From the NCBI RefSeq assembly GCF_014773245.1, contig NZ_JACWMX010000007.1:141325-205324 (forward strand): 64,000 bases of DNA, given 5' to 3'. Of this stretch, positions 37,131 to 46,931 are shown piece after piece (positions within the stretch are counted from its first letter, which is position 1; every line of letters starts with the position of its first letter). The notes beneath the pieces are model-generated. The model was not told the origin of the DNA, did no database searches, and saw nothing but the letters and a program-made list of their open reading frames with translations. The position numbers were made by a program, and so were the translations under genes. The DNA is from Mucilaginibacter glaciei (GTDB lineage: Bacteria > Bacteroidota > Bacteroidia > Sphingobacteriales > Sphingobacteriaceae).

Positions 37131-37157
37131 AACAGTGTTAAATATGTTAACAACATT
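37131..37157 (+). promoter_or_regulatory. TetR operator 2 upstream of the efflux operon
   Basis: AACAGTGTTAA (37131-37141) is followed after 5 bp by TTAACAACATT (37147-37157), matching eight of eleven positions of the right arm. It is a second, weaker copy of the operator. The two copies are 116 bp apart, centre to centre, which would allow looping or cooperative binding. No clear TAnnTTTG box was found in the 37000-37313 spacer, so the efflux promoter itself is not located. Confidence 0.65.
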
Positions 37158-37313
37158 AATTGTTGCAACATGTAGTGTGCAGCAAGTCTGTAAACTTTAA
37201 ATCAATAACAATACGAATAAACAATTACCAAAATGAACACTACCGATTCCACCATATATCTCAACAGTATAAGAACTGTATTAACAACATCAAACTCATC
37301 AAAATTAACCATC

Positions 37314-38450
37314 ATGAAAATCATCCTGATCGCGATCATCGCCATATCATTATTTAGTTGCGGGCCCAAAGCCACAGCACCTCAAGCCCCACCCCCACCG
37401 GCATTGCCTGTAGCTACGGTAACATCTGGTTCACAAACCACCTACCAGGAATACCCTGCAAGTATTGAAGGTACCGTTAACGTAGAAGTACGCCCGCAGG
37501 TAAGCGGTGCCTTAGACAAAGTATTTGTTGACGAAGGCGCCTTTGTAAACGCAGGCCAGCCAATTTTTAAAATAAACGAACAGCCTTACCGTGCCGCCTT
37601 AAACAACGCCTTGGCCACCCTGCACGCTACTGAAGCTGCATTAGGTACAGCGCAAATTGAGGTTGACAAATTAACCCCGCTGGTAGCTAATAAGGTGATA
37701 TCAGATTACCAATTGAAAACAGCTAAGGCATCTTACCAGGTGGCTAAGGCCAATATTGAATCGGCTAAGGCAAACGTAGCTACTGCACAGATCAATTTAG
37801 GTTATACGTTGATTAAAGCCCCTGTTGCCGGTTACATAGGCCGTTTGTTGAAAAAACAAGGAAGCCTGGTATCGCCGCAGGATGTTGAAGCATTAACCCA
37901 ACTGTCTGACGTGCACGACGTGCATGTTTACTTCGCCCTGGGCGAAAAGGATTTCGTAAATTTTAAAGAACAATACCCCGGCGAGACTTTAAAAGATAAG
38001 CTGAAACGCTTACCGTCTGTAGGTTTGTTGTTAGCCGATGGCAGCGAATATGCCAAACAAGGTAAAATTGATGTGATAGACGGCCAGTTTGATAAAACCA
38101 CCGGCGCTATTACTGTAAGGGCAAGCTTTGCCAACCCTAATGGCCTGTTACGCTCAGGTAACACCGGTAAAGTTCGCTTAAGCCTGCAACACCTGAATGC
38201 TTTGATCGTACCGGAATCGGCTACGATAGAAATGCAGGACAAAACCTTTGTGTTTGCCGTTGCAGATAGCAATAAAGTGAAGAAAGTACCTATTACCATT
38301 GTGGGTAAAAGCGGCAACAACTACTTGGTCAGCGATGGTGTTAAAGCCGGCGACCAGATCGTGCTAAGTGGAATTGACCACTTACAGGAAGGCACCATCA
38401 TAGCACCGCAAAAACAGGCTGATAAAGTCGCAGCAGTAGTAAAAAACTAA
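37314..38450 (+). CDS. RND efflux periplasmic adaptor (AcrA/MexA type)
   Basis: The 378-residue protein (start 37314) is a lipoprotein with lipobox AISLFSCGPK, acylation near residue 15. It shows the adaptor layout: a beta-barrel start (YPASIEGTVNVEVRPQVSG), lipoyl half-motif, alpha-hairpin (about 90-175) with NALATLHATEAALGTAQIEV, and beta-barrel ending SGIDHLQEGTII. It links the pump to the outer-membrane factor. The ATG at 37233 would add 27 unlikely residues. Confidence 0.9.
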   Translation: MKIILIAIIAISLFSCGPKATAPQAPPPPALPVATVTSGSQTTYQEYPASIEGTVNVEVRPQVSGALDKVFVDEGAFVNAGQPIFKINEQPYRAALNNALATLHATEAALGTAQIEVDKLTPLVANKVISDYQLKTAKASYQVAKANIESAKANVATAQINLGYTLIKAPVAGYIGRLLKKQGSLVSPQDVEALTQLSDVHDVHVYFALGEKDFVNFKEQYPGETLKDKLKRLPSVGLLLADGSEYAKQGKIDVIDGQFDKTTGAITVRASFANPNGLLRSGNTGKVRLSLQHLNALIVPESATIEMQDKTFVFAVADSNKVKKVPITIVGKSGNNYLVSDGVKAGDQIVLSGIDHLQEGTIIAPQKQADKVAAVVKN

Positions 38451-38577
38451 TACCGGAAATAAAGAGAAAGGACTTAAAAGAATAAGAACTGCTGGCTTGA
38501 TGTTTTGACTAAAAAACGTCTCGGGTCCTTCGTCTTGTCTCATTTTTCTAAAAATCATATCAAAAATTACAGAAATC

Positions 38578-41500
38578 ATGTTTCAAAAATTCATAGAAAG
38601 GCCGGTACTATCAACCGTTATCTCCATATTGTTGGTGATAGTAGGTGTACTGGGCTTAACCAAATTACCTTTACAGATGTTCCCGGATATTGCCCCGCCG
38701 GCAGTATTGGTAACAGCTGTTTACCCCGGCGCAAATGCCGAAACCGTGCTGCGTTCCGTTGCACCATCATTAGAAGAATCCATCAACGGTGTCGAGAATA
38801 TGAGCTACATGAGCTCGACTGCCAGTAATGATGGTTCATTAGCGATCACCATTTACTTTAAACAGGGTACCAATCCCGATCAGGCAGCGGTAAACGTGCA
38901 GAACCGGGTGGCACAAGCCACTGCGCAATTACCTGCCGAGGTGGTGCAGCAAGGTATTACCACCACTAAACAGCAAAACAGCTTGATTGGTGCCATTGGT
39001 ATTTATACCGACGACCCTAAAAAATATGATCAGACATTTGTGGCCAACTACGCGGCCATCAACATCATCCCCGAGATCAAACGGATCCCCGGCATTGGTT
39101 CGGCCGTGATATTTGGTGGTGTAAAGGATTACTCGATGCGTGTTTGGTTGAACCCTAACCAAATGGCCGCCTACAAGATTACCCCTGCCGAAGTGATGGC
39201 AGCCATACAAGACAAGAACTTAGAAGCTGCCCCCGGCAAATTGGGCGAGCGCAGTAACGAGATCTTTGAATACGTTATAAAATACAAAGGTAAATTAACC
39301 AAACCCGAAGAGTACCAGAACATTGCTATCCGCGCCAATGCAGATGGTTCTGTACTGCACTTAAAGGATGTTGCCCGTGTTGAACTGGGCGCCTACTCTT
39401 ACACCAGTGCAACCCACTTAAACGGTAAAGACGGTGTAGGTATCGGGCTAATCCAGTTAGCCGGATCTAACGCTAACGAAATTCAGTTAGAGGTAGACAA
39501 GGTGATGGAAAAGGCCGCAAAAGATTTCCCATCGGGTATCAAATGGAACCAGTTCTATCGTACCAAAACCGCGCTGGACGAATCTATATCACAGGTACAG
39601 CATACGCTGATCGAAGCCTTTATATTGGTATTCATCGTGGTGTTCATCTTTCTGCAGGATTTCCGTTCGACCCTGATCCCTGCTATTGCGGTGCCCGTGG
39701 CTATCCTCGGTACGTTCTTCTTCATGAACTTGTTTGGGTTCAGTATCAACCTGCTTACGTTGTTTGCGCTGGTGCTGGCAATAGGTATTGTGGTAGATGA
39801 TGCCATTGTGGTGGTAGAGGCCGTGCATGCCAAAATGGAGCACGAGCATTTAGGCCCTAAAGAAGCTACTACAAAAGCGATGCACGAAATTACAGGGGCC
39901 ATCATTTCTATCACCCTGGTAATGGCAGCGGTATTTTTACCTGTAGGTTTCATGACCGGCTCAACGGGTATCTTTTACCGCCAGTTTGCCTTTACTATGT
40001 CTATCGCTATCTTGATCTCGGCGGTTAACGCTTTAACCTTAAGCCCTGCCCTGGCAGCTTTATTCTTAAAGAGCAACCATACAAAAGATGGCGAGCCTGC
40101 GGTGAAGAAAACATTCACACAAAAATTCTACGCCGGGTTTAACAGCAGCTTCGCTGCCTTAACCGACAGGTATATTGGCGGCATTAAATTCCTGATCAAA
40201 AATAAATGGATCAGCATGGGTGGTTTGGCATTGATCACAGCGGTTACCGTTTACCTGGTAAGCACCACCAAATCGGGCTTTATCCCAACAGAAGATCAGG
40301 GTTTTGTGGCCATATCGGTATCTACCCCATCAGGTACATCGTTAGATGGTACCACCAAAATGCTGGAGCAGGCCGAAAAAGAATTGCGCGCCTTGCCTGC
40401 CGCAAGGTTTGTTACTGCTATATCAGGCTTTAACCTGTTAACCAATTCCAACAGCCCATCGGCAGCGGTCGTATTCGTACTGTTAAAACCAAATGAGGAC
40501 CGAGGCGATGTGAAAGACATTAACGAGATCCAGAACATAATCCGTGGTAAACTGGCTGCCATAACCAAAGGAAGTTTCTTTGTATTCAGCTTCCCTACCG
40601 TACCGGGCTTCAGTAACGTAGAAGCATTAGATATGGTACTGCAGGATAAAACCGGCGGCAAGCTGGATAAATTTAGCGGCGTGGCCAATAATTTTATTGG
40701 CAAGCTTATGGCTAAGCCGGCTATTGCCTATGCGTTTACCTCGTTCAAGGCCGATTATCCACAATTACAATTGGAAGTCGACGATGATAAGGCCAACCAG
40801 TTGGGTGTAAATGTTAAAGACATCCTGCAAACCATGCAGGCCTACTTTGGTAGCGCGCAGGCATCAGACTTTAACCGCTTTGGTAAATATTACCGCGTGG
40901 TGGTACAGGCTGATGTAGCCGACCGTACCGACCCTGCATCTATCGATCGCGTATTTGTAAAAAACAAAACAGGCGAAATGGTTCCTATCAACACGCTGGT
41001 AAAATTAACCCGTGTGTATGGTTCAGAAACCGCCTCTCGTTACAACTTGTTTAACTCTATCCAAATCAATGCTATCCCTAAACCGGGTTATAGCTCCGGC
41101 GATGCCATAAAAGCCATCCAGGAGACAGCCAAAGAGGAATTACCGCAAGGCTTCGCTTATGAGTTTTCGGGCCAAACGCGTGAGGAAATCTCATCGGGCG
41201 GTCAGTCCACCATTGTGTTCCTGCTATGTCTGGTATTTGTTTACTTCCTATTATCTGCACAATACGAAAGTTACATCCTGCCGCTGGCGGTGATCCTATC
41301 AATACCTACCGGTATCTTTGGTGTGTTTGTGGTGTTGGGTTTAACCGGTATCGAAAACAACATTTACGTACAGGTAGCGCTGATCATGCTGATAGGCTTA
41401 CTGGCAAAGAACGCCATCCTGATCATCGAGTTTGCCGTGCAACGCCGCAAGGCCGGATATGGATTGGTGGAGTCGGCAATCGAAGCTTCCAAACTCAGGC

Positions 41501-41772
41501 TGCGCCCAATTATCATGACGTCTATGGCATTCGTATTCGGGTTGTTCCCCATGAGTATCGCTACAGGCCCATCTGCACAAGGTAACCACTCCATCAGTAT
41601 TGGTGCCGCGGGTGGTATGGTGTCGGGCGTGTTATTAGGTCTGTTCATTATCCCGGTATTGTTCGTGATCTTCCAGCATTTGCAAGAAAAGATCACCGGC
41701 GCGCCAATATCAAGGCACCTGGATAAGAACTATAACCCTGATGGTAAGCAAAAAGAACTGGAGTTGAGGTAA
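38578..41772 (+). CDS. RND multidrug efflux pump (AcrB/MexB, HAE1 family)
   Basis: The 1064-residue inner-membrane pump has twelve predicted helices and two large periplasmic loops. The N-terminal FIERPVLSTVISILLV, the proton-relay helix LLTLFALVLAIGIVVDDAIVVVE (two aspartates) and GLLAKNAILIIEFA with RLRPIIMTS near the end are characteristic. It expels hydrophobic compounds using the proton gradient. It follows the adaptor by 127 bp and precedes the outer-membrane factor by 221 bp. Confidence 0.95.
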   Translation: MFQKFIERPVLSTVISILLVIVGVLGLTKLPLQMFPDIAPPAVLVTAVYPGANAETVLRSVAPSLEESINGVENMSYMSSTASNDGSLAITIYFKQGTNPDQAAVNVQNRVAQATAQLPAEVVQQGITTTKQQNSLIGAIGIYTDDPKKYDQTFVANYAAINIIPEIKRIPGIGSAVIFGGVKDYSMRVWLNPNQMAAYKITPAEVMAAIQDKNLEAAPGKLGERSNEIFEYVIKYKGKLTKPEEYQNIAIRANADGSVLHLKDVARVELGAYSYTSATHLNGKDGVGIGLIQLAGSNANEIQLEVDKVMEKAAKDFPSGIKWNQFYRTKTALDESISQVQHTLIEAFILVFIVVFIFLQDFRSTLIPAIAVPVAILGTFFFMNLFGFSINLLTLFALVLAIGIVVDDAIVVVEAVHAKMEHEHLGPKEATTKAMHEITGAIISITLVMAAVFLPVGFMTGSTGIFYRQFAFTMSIAILISAVNALTLSPALAALFLKSNHTKDGEPAVKKTFTQKFYAGFNSSFAALTDRYIGGIKFLIKNKWISMGGLALITAVTVYLVSTTKSGFIPTEDQGFVAISVSTPSGTSLDGTTKMLEQAEKELRALPAARFVTAISGFNLLTNSNSPSAAVVFVLLKPNEDRGDVKDINEIQNIIRGKLAAITKGSFFVFSFPTVPGFSNVEALDMVLQDKTGGKLDKFSGVANNFIGKLMAKPAIAYAFTSFKADYPQLQLEVDDDKANQLGVNVKDILQTMQAYFGSAQASDFNRFGKYYRVVVQADVADRTDPASIDRVFVKNKTGEMVPINTLVKLTRVYGSETASRYNLFNSIQINAIPKPGYSSGDAIKAIQETAKEELPQGFAYEFSGQTREEISSGGQSTIVFLLCLVFVYFLLSAQYESYILPLAVILSIPTGIFGVFVVLGLTGIENNIYVQVALIMLIGLLAKNAILIIEFAVQRRKAGYGLVESAIEASKLRLRPIIMTSMAFVFGLFPMSIATGPSAQGNHSISIGAAGGMVSGVLLGLFIIPVLFVIFQHLQEKITGAPISRHLDKNYNPDGKQKELELR

Positions 41773-41898
41773 CTCACCCGGTCATTGCTTCGCTCGACCA
41801 CCCTCTCTCCGCAAGCGGAAAGAGGGTTAAAAAGAAATAACTTCCACCCTCTTTGCGAAGCAGAGAGGGTCGGCAAGCGCAGCGGAGCCGGGGTGAGT
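41771..41898. repeat. Palindromic dispersed repeat (family B), copy 2
   Basis: AACTCACCCGG to CCGGGGTGAGT, with inner CCCTCTCTCCGCAAGCGG and CACCCTCTTTGCGAAGCAG arms. It matches the copy at 32359-32503 over most of its ends but differs in the middle. It lies inside the efflux operon, in the gap between the pump and outer-membrane factor, and may weaken expression of the last gene. Confidence 0.85.
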
Positions 41899-41943
41899 CG
41901 ATTAACAAAGCGACAAAAATTGATTTAATATAAATCCTTCTTT

Positions 41944-41977
41944 AAATCCTCTCCTTTGGAGAGAATTTAGGTGAGGC
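41944..41977. repeat. Short dispersed repeat fragment (CCTCTCCTTTGGAGAG type)
   Basis: AAATCCTCTCCTTTGGAGAG followed by AATTTAGGTGAGGC is a compact hairpin plus tail. It resembles a widespread Bacteroidota intergenic repeat and lies just after the family B copy, 17 bp before the outer-membrane factor gene. Only one copy was found in the window. Confidence 0.55.
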
Positions 41978-41993
41978 TCTTAAAAACAAGACA

Positions 41994-43406
41994 ATGAAAA
42001 GATACACCACCACATTCGCATTTATGCTATTATTGGCATTAAGCGCGTGTAAAGTTTCAAAAGATATTCAAACACCCAAACCTGCGCTGCCCGTGGCTTT
42101 CCGCGATGCAGCTGCAACCAGCGATACCACCAGTATTGCCGATATTAAATGGAAAAGCTTTTTTACCGAAGTTACCCTGCAAAAACTGATAGACAGTGCT
42201 ATCAATAAAAATTACGACATGCAAATTGCCGTGAAGAGTATTGAAGCATCGCAATTATTATTTAAACAGGTTAAATGGAATTACGTACCAACGGTAAGCG
42301 CCAACGTTACAGCTAATAGCAGCCGCCCGTCAGACAATAGTTTGAACGGCCTGAGCTTAAACCAGTTCATCGGCAGCAAGCACATCGAAGATTACAATGC
42401 CAACCTATCCCTTTCATGGGAGGCTGATATCTGGGGCAAGATCCGTAACCAGAGCAAAAGTGCGCTGGCTACTTACCTTCAAACCACCGAAGCTAAAAAG
42501 CTGATCCAAACCAACATCGTAGCCGGTGTATCACAAGGATATTACAACCTGCTGATGCTGGATGCGCAACTGCAGATAGCTCAAAAAAATGTTAAGCTGA
42601 ATGATAGTACACTGCGGATCATCCATTTACAATACGATGCCGGGCAGGTTACTTCATTAGCCGTGCAACAGGCAGATGCGCAGCGTTTGGCAGCAGCCCA
42701 GCTGGTACCCCAGTTTGAGCAGAACATCACCATACAGGAAAACGCCCTGCGTATTTTAGCCGGTTCACTGCCCGATAAAATTGAGCGTAGTGCGACGATT
42801 GATCAATTAGAGGTACCAGCCACCTTATCAGCGGGCATCCCGTCGGCCATGGTAAGCCGCAGGCCCGATGTACGGTCGGCCGAGCTGCAATTGGTTATTG
42901 CCAACGCCAACGTAGGTTTAAGCAAGGCAGAGATGTACCCGGCTTTACGCATTTCGGCACAGGGTGGTGTAAACTCATTCAGGGCGAGCAACTGGTTTAA
43001 TATCCCGGCTTCTTTATTCGGCGTGGTATCGGGCAGTGTGATCCAACCCCTGCTTGACCGAAAACGCCTGAGCACAACTTATAAGGTGGCCCAGGTTACC
43101 CGCGAAAAGAATGTGCTGCAATTCCGTCAATCGGTGTTAAACGCAGTTGGCGAGGTATCTGATGCTTTGGTGAGAATAGATAAATTGAAAGCGCAGCAAG
43201 CTATCGCTGCTAACCGGGTAAATACTTTGCAACAGGCTACCGGTAACGCCAACCTGCTGTTTAAAAACGGACTGGCTAATTACTTAGAAGTGATAACCGC
43301 GCAAAGCAACGTGTTGCAGAGCGAACTGGAACTGGTATCGATCAAACGCGAGCAGTTAAGTGCCGTTAGCGACCTGTACCGATCGTTAGGCGGAGGGTGG
43401 AACTAA
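41994..43406 (+). CDS. RND outer-membrane factor (OprM/NodT type)
   Basis: The 470-residue protein has a lipoprotein signal peptide ending ALSACKVSK (acylation near C19). It has two TolC-like repeats of the outer-membrane efflux family. Marks include YDMQIAVKSIEASQLLFKQV, LSWEADIWGKIRNQSK and SRRPDVRSAELQL. It provides the outer-membrane channel for the pump. A terminator at 43449-43482 ends the operon. Confidence 0.92.
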   Translation: MKRYTTTFAFMLLLALSACKVSKDIQTPKPALPVAFRDAAATSDTTSIADIKWKSFFTEVTLQKLIDSAINKNYDMQIAVKSIEASQLLFKQVKWNYVPTVSANVTANSSRPSDNSLNGLSLNQFIGSKHIEDYNANLSLSWEADIWGKIRNQSKSALATYLQTTEAKKLIQTNIVAGVSQGYYNLLMLDAQLQIAQKNVKLNDSTLRIIHLQYDAGQVTSLAVQQADAQRLAAAQLVPQFEQNITIQENALRILAGSLPDKIERSATIDQLEVPATLSAGIPSAMVSRRPDVRSAELQLVIANANVGLSKAEMYPALRISAQGGVNSFRASNWFNIPASLFGVVSGSVIQPLLDRKRLSTTYKVAQVTREKNVLQFRQSVLNAVGEVSDALVRIDKLKAQQAIAANRVNTLQQATGNANLLFKNGLANYLEVITAQSNVLQSELELVSIKREQLSAVSDLYRSLGGGWN

Positions 43407-43448
43407 TGATGGTGAGTTTGTGATGGAATGATTACAACCGCCCCCGCC

Positions 43449-43482
43449 AAAGCCGTCTCTTGTTTCAAAGGGCGGCTTTTTT
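43449..43482 (+). terminator. Terminator of the efflux operon
   Basis: AAAGCCGTC (43449-43457) pairs with GGCGGCTTT (43471-43479) with one G-T wobble, followed by TTTTT. It lies 43 bp after the outer-membrane factor stop. Confidence 0.75.
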
Positions 43483-43490
43483 GCATTCCT

Positions 43491-43570
43491 TTTGTCATCC
43501 TGAGCGATAGCGAAGGATCTTCCAGTTGGTAATAGACGGAAAGATGCTTCACTCCGTTCAGCATGACAAA
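43491..43570. repeat. Palindromic dispersed repeat (family C, TGTCATCCTGAGCG type)
   Basis: TTTGTCATCCTGAGCGATAG on the left and CCGTTCAGCATGACAAA on the right, with inner AAGGATCTTCC/GGAAAGATGCTT, form an imperfect hairpin. It lies between the efflux terminator and the convergent ThuA gene. It belongs to a class of REP-like elements common in many phyla. Confidence 0.75.
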
Positions 43571-43577
43571 GAGGTTT

Positions 43578-44333
43578 TTATTTTCCTGCTGCCCAAAAAA
43601 TCGCATTGCTAAACAACCTCACATACGCCGGGTTATCAAATAACTTAGGCGAGTGCCCCATAAAAATATAAACGTTGCGGGCCTTCACCTGCTCATTGGT
43701 CCACACCACGGGGTGGTCGCCCATTTTGATATTTGTGGCAGGCTGATAGGAATTCTCATCCACACTGGCCAGCACATGCACATTGGGCCGCGGGCTTTTA
43801 TCGTAGGTGTACCATTCCTCTTGCTTTACCACAAATGGTGCCGGCACTCCACGCATTACGGGGTGCTGTTTATCTTCAACATTTACACTCCCCTGCACAA
43901 ATGTGGCAATGTAGTTTTTGTAAGTGATGCCACCCATAAACTGCGAGAACCATTGCCACATCGGGTAACCGTCAAACTCGCCCAATAAAGTAGCATGGTG
44001 AAAGCCTATCCAGCCGCCCTTACCCTGATCTATATAATCTTGAAATGCCGCTACAGCTGCCTTTTTCCAGGCATAAGGTGCGTAATCTAACTGAATGAAG
44101 AGTTGGTAATGGCTTAGGAATTTCTCATTTATCTGATCTGTGTTCTGGATATAATCTATAGCAAAACCTTTTTTTGCCGCCAATTGGTTCAGCCATATTT
44201 TTGCCCGTTTAGAATAGGTTACATGATGCCCGCCATTTTCGTAAAGTGCCAGCACCCTGAAAGCCGGCTTTTTAATTTGGGCAGATGCGGATATGTTCAA
44301 GCAGATTAAAACAAACAGAAATATTTTTTTCAT
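43578..44333 (-). CDS. Secreted ThuA-domain protein
   Basis: The 251-residue protein has a signal peptide (IFLFVLICLNISASAQ) and matches the ThuA domain, a class I glutamine-amidotransferase-like fold linked to trehalose or other sugar metabolism. Marks are FRVLALYENGGHHVTYSKRAKIW, GGWIGFHHATLLG, and MGDHPVVWTNE. The catalytic role is not settled. The gene stands alone, divergent from the helicase. Confidence 0.85.
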   Translation of the reverse strand: MKKIFLFVLICLNISASAQIKKPAFRVLALYENGGHHVTYSKRAKIWLNQLAAKKGFAIDYIQNTDQINEKFLSHYQLFIQLDYAPYAWKKAAVAAFQDYIDQGKGGWIGFHHATLLGEFDGYPMWQWFSQFMGGITYKNYIATFVQGSVNVEDKQHPVMRGVPAPFVVKQEEWYTYDKSPRPNVHVLASVDENSYQPATNIKMGDHPVVWTNEQVKARNVYIFMGHSPKLFDNPAYVRLFSNAIFWAAGK

Positions 44334-44440
44334 GATGTTGAATTTAGTTTAAATAGTGCAAAAAGGTTAAGTCGCTGAAATAAAACTTTGTGGCTTCACG
44401 CCTTTGTGTGAATGACTACTTTCACCTTACCTTTGCCGCA

Positions 44441-46333
44441 ATGGATTATTTTAAAGATCTGCTGGAACTGCTCAGGATTGAACGTGAAGAAGACCGCAAC
44501 GCCTATTTAAAACTCACCCAAAGCACATCAGTAAGCGACCGCCGGGCGGCAGGTATTACCTGGTACCCAATCGCTATCCGGGGTAACGAACCCAGCCGAG
44601 GCGATTATATAACGGTTGAGGTGGAGCGCACAACCCATAAAGATCTTTCGCATCAGTTTAGGTTTGGGGTGCCCGCTGTGCTTTTCAGCAACCATGATGC
44701 AGGTACTGATCGAGTGGAGGGCACCATTGCTTACTCCGGCGGCGACAGGCTCAAAATAACTCTGTTCACCGATGAACTGCCCGACTGGACCCGCAACGGT
44801 AAATTAGGGGTTGAATTATTGTTCGATAACAACAGTTACGATGAAATGCAGTCGGCATTGAAAACTGCTTCGGCCCTAAAAGATAAACCGGAGGCCAAAC
44901 TGATAAGGATACTGACTGGCGAGGCAGAGCCGGGTTTTGCAGATGCCGATTATAACCGAACGTTTCCGTCACTCAATCCATCGCAACAAACTGCAGCACA
45001 GCAAATTTTAGGTGCAAACGAGTTGTCTATTGTCCATGGCCCGCCGGGAACGGGAAAAACTACCACCATTGTGCAAGCCATAAAAGGCCTTATTAAACAG
45101 GATAATAAGCAGATCCTGGTGGTGGCACCCAGCAATACCGCGGTAGACTTGTTGAGCGAGAAGCTGGCAGCCGAGGGCCTGAATGTTTTACGTATCGGCA
45201 ACCCTGCCCGTGTTTCGGAAAAGTTATCCGCACTTACGCTCGATAGCAAAATGGGTGATCATAAGTACACAAAGGATATTAAAGAGATGAAAAAGCAGGC
45301 GTCAGGGTATAAGAATATGGCGCACCAGTACAAACGCAGTTTCGGTAAGGCAGAGCGTGACCAGCGCAAGGCCCTTTTTGATGAAGCCCACCGCATTATG
45401 AAGGATGTGGCTAAAACCGAGCAGTTTATCATCGACGACCTGGTTGCCAAAGCGCAGATCATCACAGCTACGCTGGTGGGCAGCAACCACTACACGATAC
45501 GCGATGTAAAATTTGATACCGTAGTAATTGACGAGGCCGGACAGGCCTTAGAACCCGCCTGCTGGATCCCGATATTGAAGGCCCAAAAACTCATCATGGC
45601 GGGCGACCATTTGCAACTGGCACCCACCATCAAATCAAACAAGGCAGCACAAAAGGGATTGGCTACTACCCTGCTTGAGAAATGCGCCACCCAGCACCCG
45701 CAAGCTGTTACTTTATTAGAAGAACAGTACCGTATGAATGAGGCCATCATGGGTTTCTCGTCCCGCGAGTTTTACGGTAACCGGTTGAAGGCAAATGAGG
45801 GCGTAGCTCAACGCTTGTTGTTTGAAAAGGATTTGCCCATGACGTTTGTAGATACTGCAGGTTGTGGTTTTGATGAAAAGCTGGAAGGCACCAGTAGCAC
45901 CAATCCCGAAGAAGCTGTATTTCTGTTTAAACATCTGTACCAATTGGCAGAACAGATCGCGGCAAGAGGGCTGGAATTTCCGTCGATAGCCATCATATCT
46001 CCATACAAAGGGCAGATCAGAATCTTGAAAGAGTTGTTTGAAGCTTCGGAACTTATAAAGTATAAAGACAAAATATCGGTAAATACGATAGATAGTTTCC
46101 AGGGGCAGGAAAGGGATGTGGTTTATATCAGTATGACCCGTAGTAACGCCGAAGGTGAAATTGGTTTTTTGGCAGATACCCGGCGCATGAACGTCGCGAT
46201 GACAAGAGCACGAAAAAAATTAGTAATTATAGGTGATAGTTCGACAATTACACGCTTGCCATTCTACGCAGACATGGTTACCTATGCAGAAAACATTAGT
46301 GGCTACCAAAGTGCCTGGGAATATCAAAACTGA
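44441..46333 (+). CDS. SF1B helicase of the IGHMBP2/SMUBP2 type
   Basis: The protein has 630 residues from the ATG at 44441. It carries a Walker A GPPGTGKTTT, motif II VVIDEAGQALEP, motif III AGDHLQLAPT, motif IV region LLEEQYRMNEAIM, motif V IDSFQGQERDVVYIS and motif VI NVAMTRARKKLVIIGD. The N-terminal part (about 1-190) is an oligonucleotide-binding beta-barrel as in SMUBP2/Upf1-like proteins. It unwinds RNA/DNA and may act in R-loop or tRNA processing. The upstream ATG at 44390 gives less likely N-terminal residues. Confidence 0.88.
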   Translation: MDYFKDLLELLRIEREEDRNAYLKLTQSTSVSDRRAAGITWYPIAIRGNEPSRGDYITVEVERTTHKDLSHQFRFGVPAVLFSNHDAGTDRVEGTIAYSGGDRLKITLFTDELPDWTRNGKLGVELLFDNNSYDEMQSALKTASALKDKPEAKLIRILTGEAEPGFADADYNRTFPSLNPSQQTAAQQILGANELSIVHGPPGTGKTTTIVQAIKGLIKQDNKQILVVAPSNTAVDLLSEKLAAEGLNVLRIGNPARVSEKLSALTLDSKMGDHKYTKDIKEMKKQASGYKNMAHQYKRSFGKAERDQRKALFDEAHRIMKDVAKTEQFIIDDLVAKAQIITATLVGSNHYTIRDVKFDTVVIDEAGQALEPACWIPILKAQKLIMAGDHLQLAPTIKSNKAAQKGLATTLLEKCATQHPQAVTLLEEQYRMNEAIMGFSSREFYGNRLKANEGVAQRLLFEKDLPMTFVDTAGCGFDEKLEGTSSTNPEEAVFLFKHLYQLAEQIAARGLEFPSIAIISPYKGQIRILKELFEASELIKYKDKISVNTIDSFQGQERDVVYISMTRSNAEGEIGFLADTRRMNVAMTRARKKLVIIGDSSTITRLPFYADMVTYAENISGYQSAWEYQN

Positions 46334-46355
46334 TATTCCCGGATACCGATTATAT

Positions 46356-46673
46356 TTAGGATGCCTGTTTTAAAACATGCATATGGTTAGCCTCCGTTTT
46401 CAAGTCGCGGCTAATTGAAGGAACATCCTTAGCACCGTATTTATCTTTAAGCTTTTTAAAGATCTCGAAGCTAAAAGCATCAACCATTGGTAAATTGTAT
46501 TTTTCGATAGTTCCTGGGTGCAGCCGTAGTGCGTCAGCTTGAACCTTCATATCCATGTGGTTAATATGGGTAATGCCGGTAGCCATATCTGTTTCAAATA
46601 CAACAAAAGTGTCAATATTCCTTCCATCACTGTCGGTATAAATTACCGTTTCGTTTTCGTTAAACCGTTTCAT
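46356..46673 (-). CDS. Hypothetical protein
   Basis: The 105-residue protein starts MKRFNENETVIYTDSDGRNID and has a beta-rich first half with FVVFETDMATGITHINHMDM, then a mixed helical end. It is acidic to neutral, with no signal peptide. It is not recognised. It is divergent from arsR, separated by 258 bp, and convergent with the SMUBP2 helicase. An upstream ATG at 46742 is less likely. Confidence 0.55.
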   Translation of the reverse strand: MKRFNENETVIYTDSDGRNIDTFVVFETDMATGITHINHMDMKVQADALRLHPGTIEKYNLPMVDAFSFEIFKKLKDKYGAKDVPSISRDLKTEANHMHVLKQAS

Positions 46674-46909
46674 AGTAGTAGTTATAATTAAATAAACAAC
46701 GTTTAAGTTAAAATGTTTGGATATCTCAACGCGAATAATCACAAATAGCTATTGTAACTTAATTATTACATAGGCCTTTTTTAGCGGGTTAATCGCCTAT
46801 CTACTTGGTTATGCTTGGCTTGTTTTCACGGATTATAAGTAGCTGAAAATCTTCAGGTTGAAAAGCCGTTAAATAAAATCAAATAAATATTATCTGAAAA
46901 TCTAAATTA

Positions 46910-46925
46910 ATCGTAATATTGCGAT
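46910..46925 (+). promoter_or_regulatory. ArsR operator 1
   Basis: ATCGTAATATTGCGAT is nearly palindromic (reverse complement ATCGCAATATTACGAT). It lies 6 bp before the arsR ATG, and its copy at 47279 differs at only one base. Such position and symmetry fit an ArsR/SmtB operator. Confidence 0.7.
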
Positions 46926-46931
46926 ATAAAG

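Noticed and set aside
37098..37175. 25-residue reading frame overlapping TetR operator 2
   Set aside because: It contains the operator and has no motif. A leader peptide is possible, but nothing in the sequence supports translation.
46356..46742. Longer start of the hypothetical gene at 46742
   Set aside because: The added residues run into the arsR divergent spacer and are not conserved-looking; the ATG at 46673 starts a plausible beginning.
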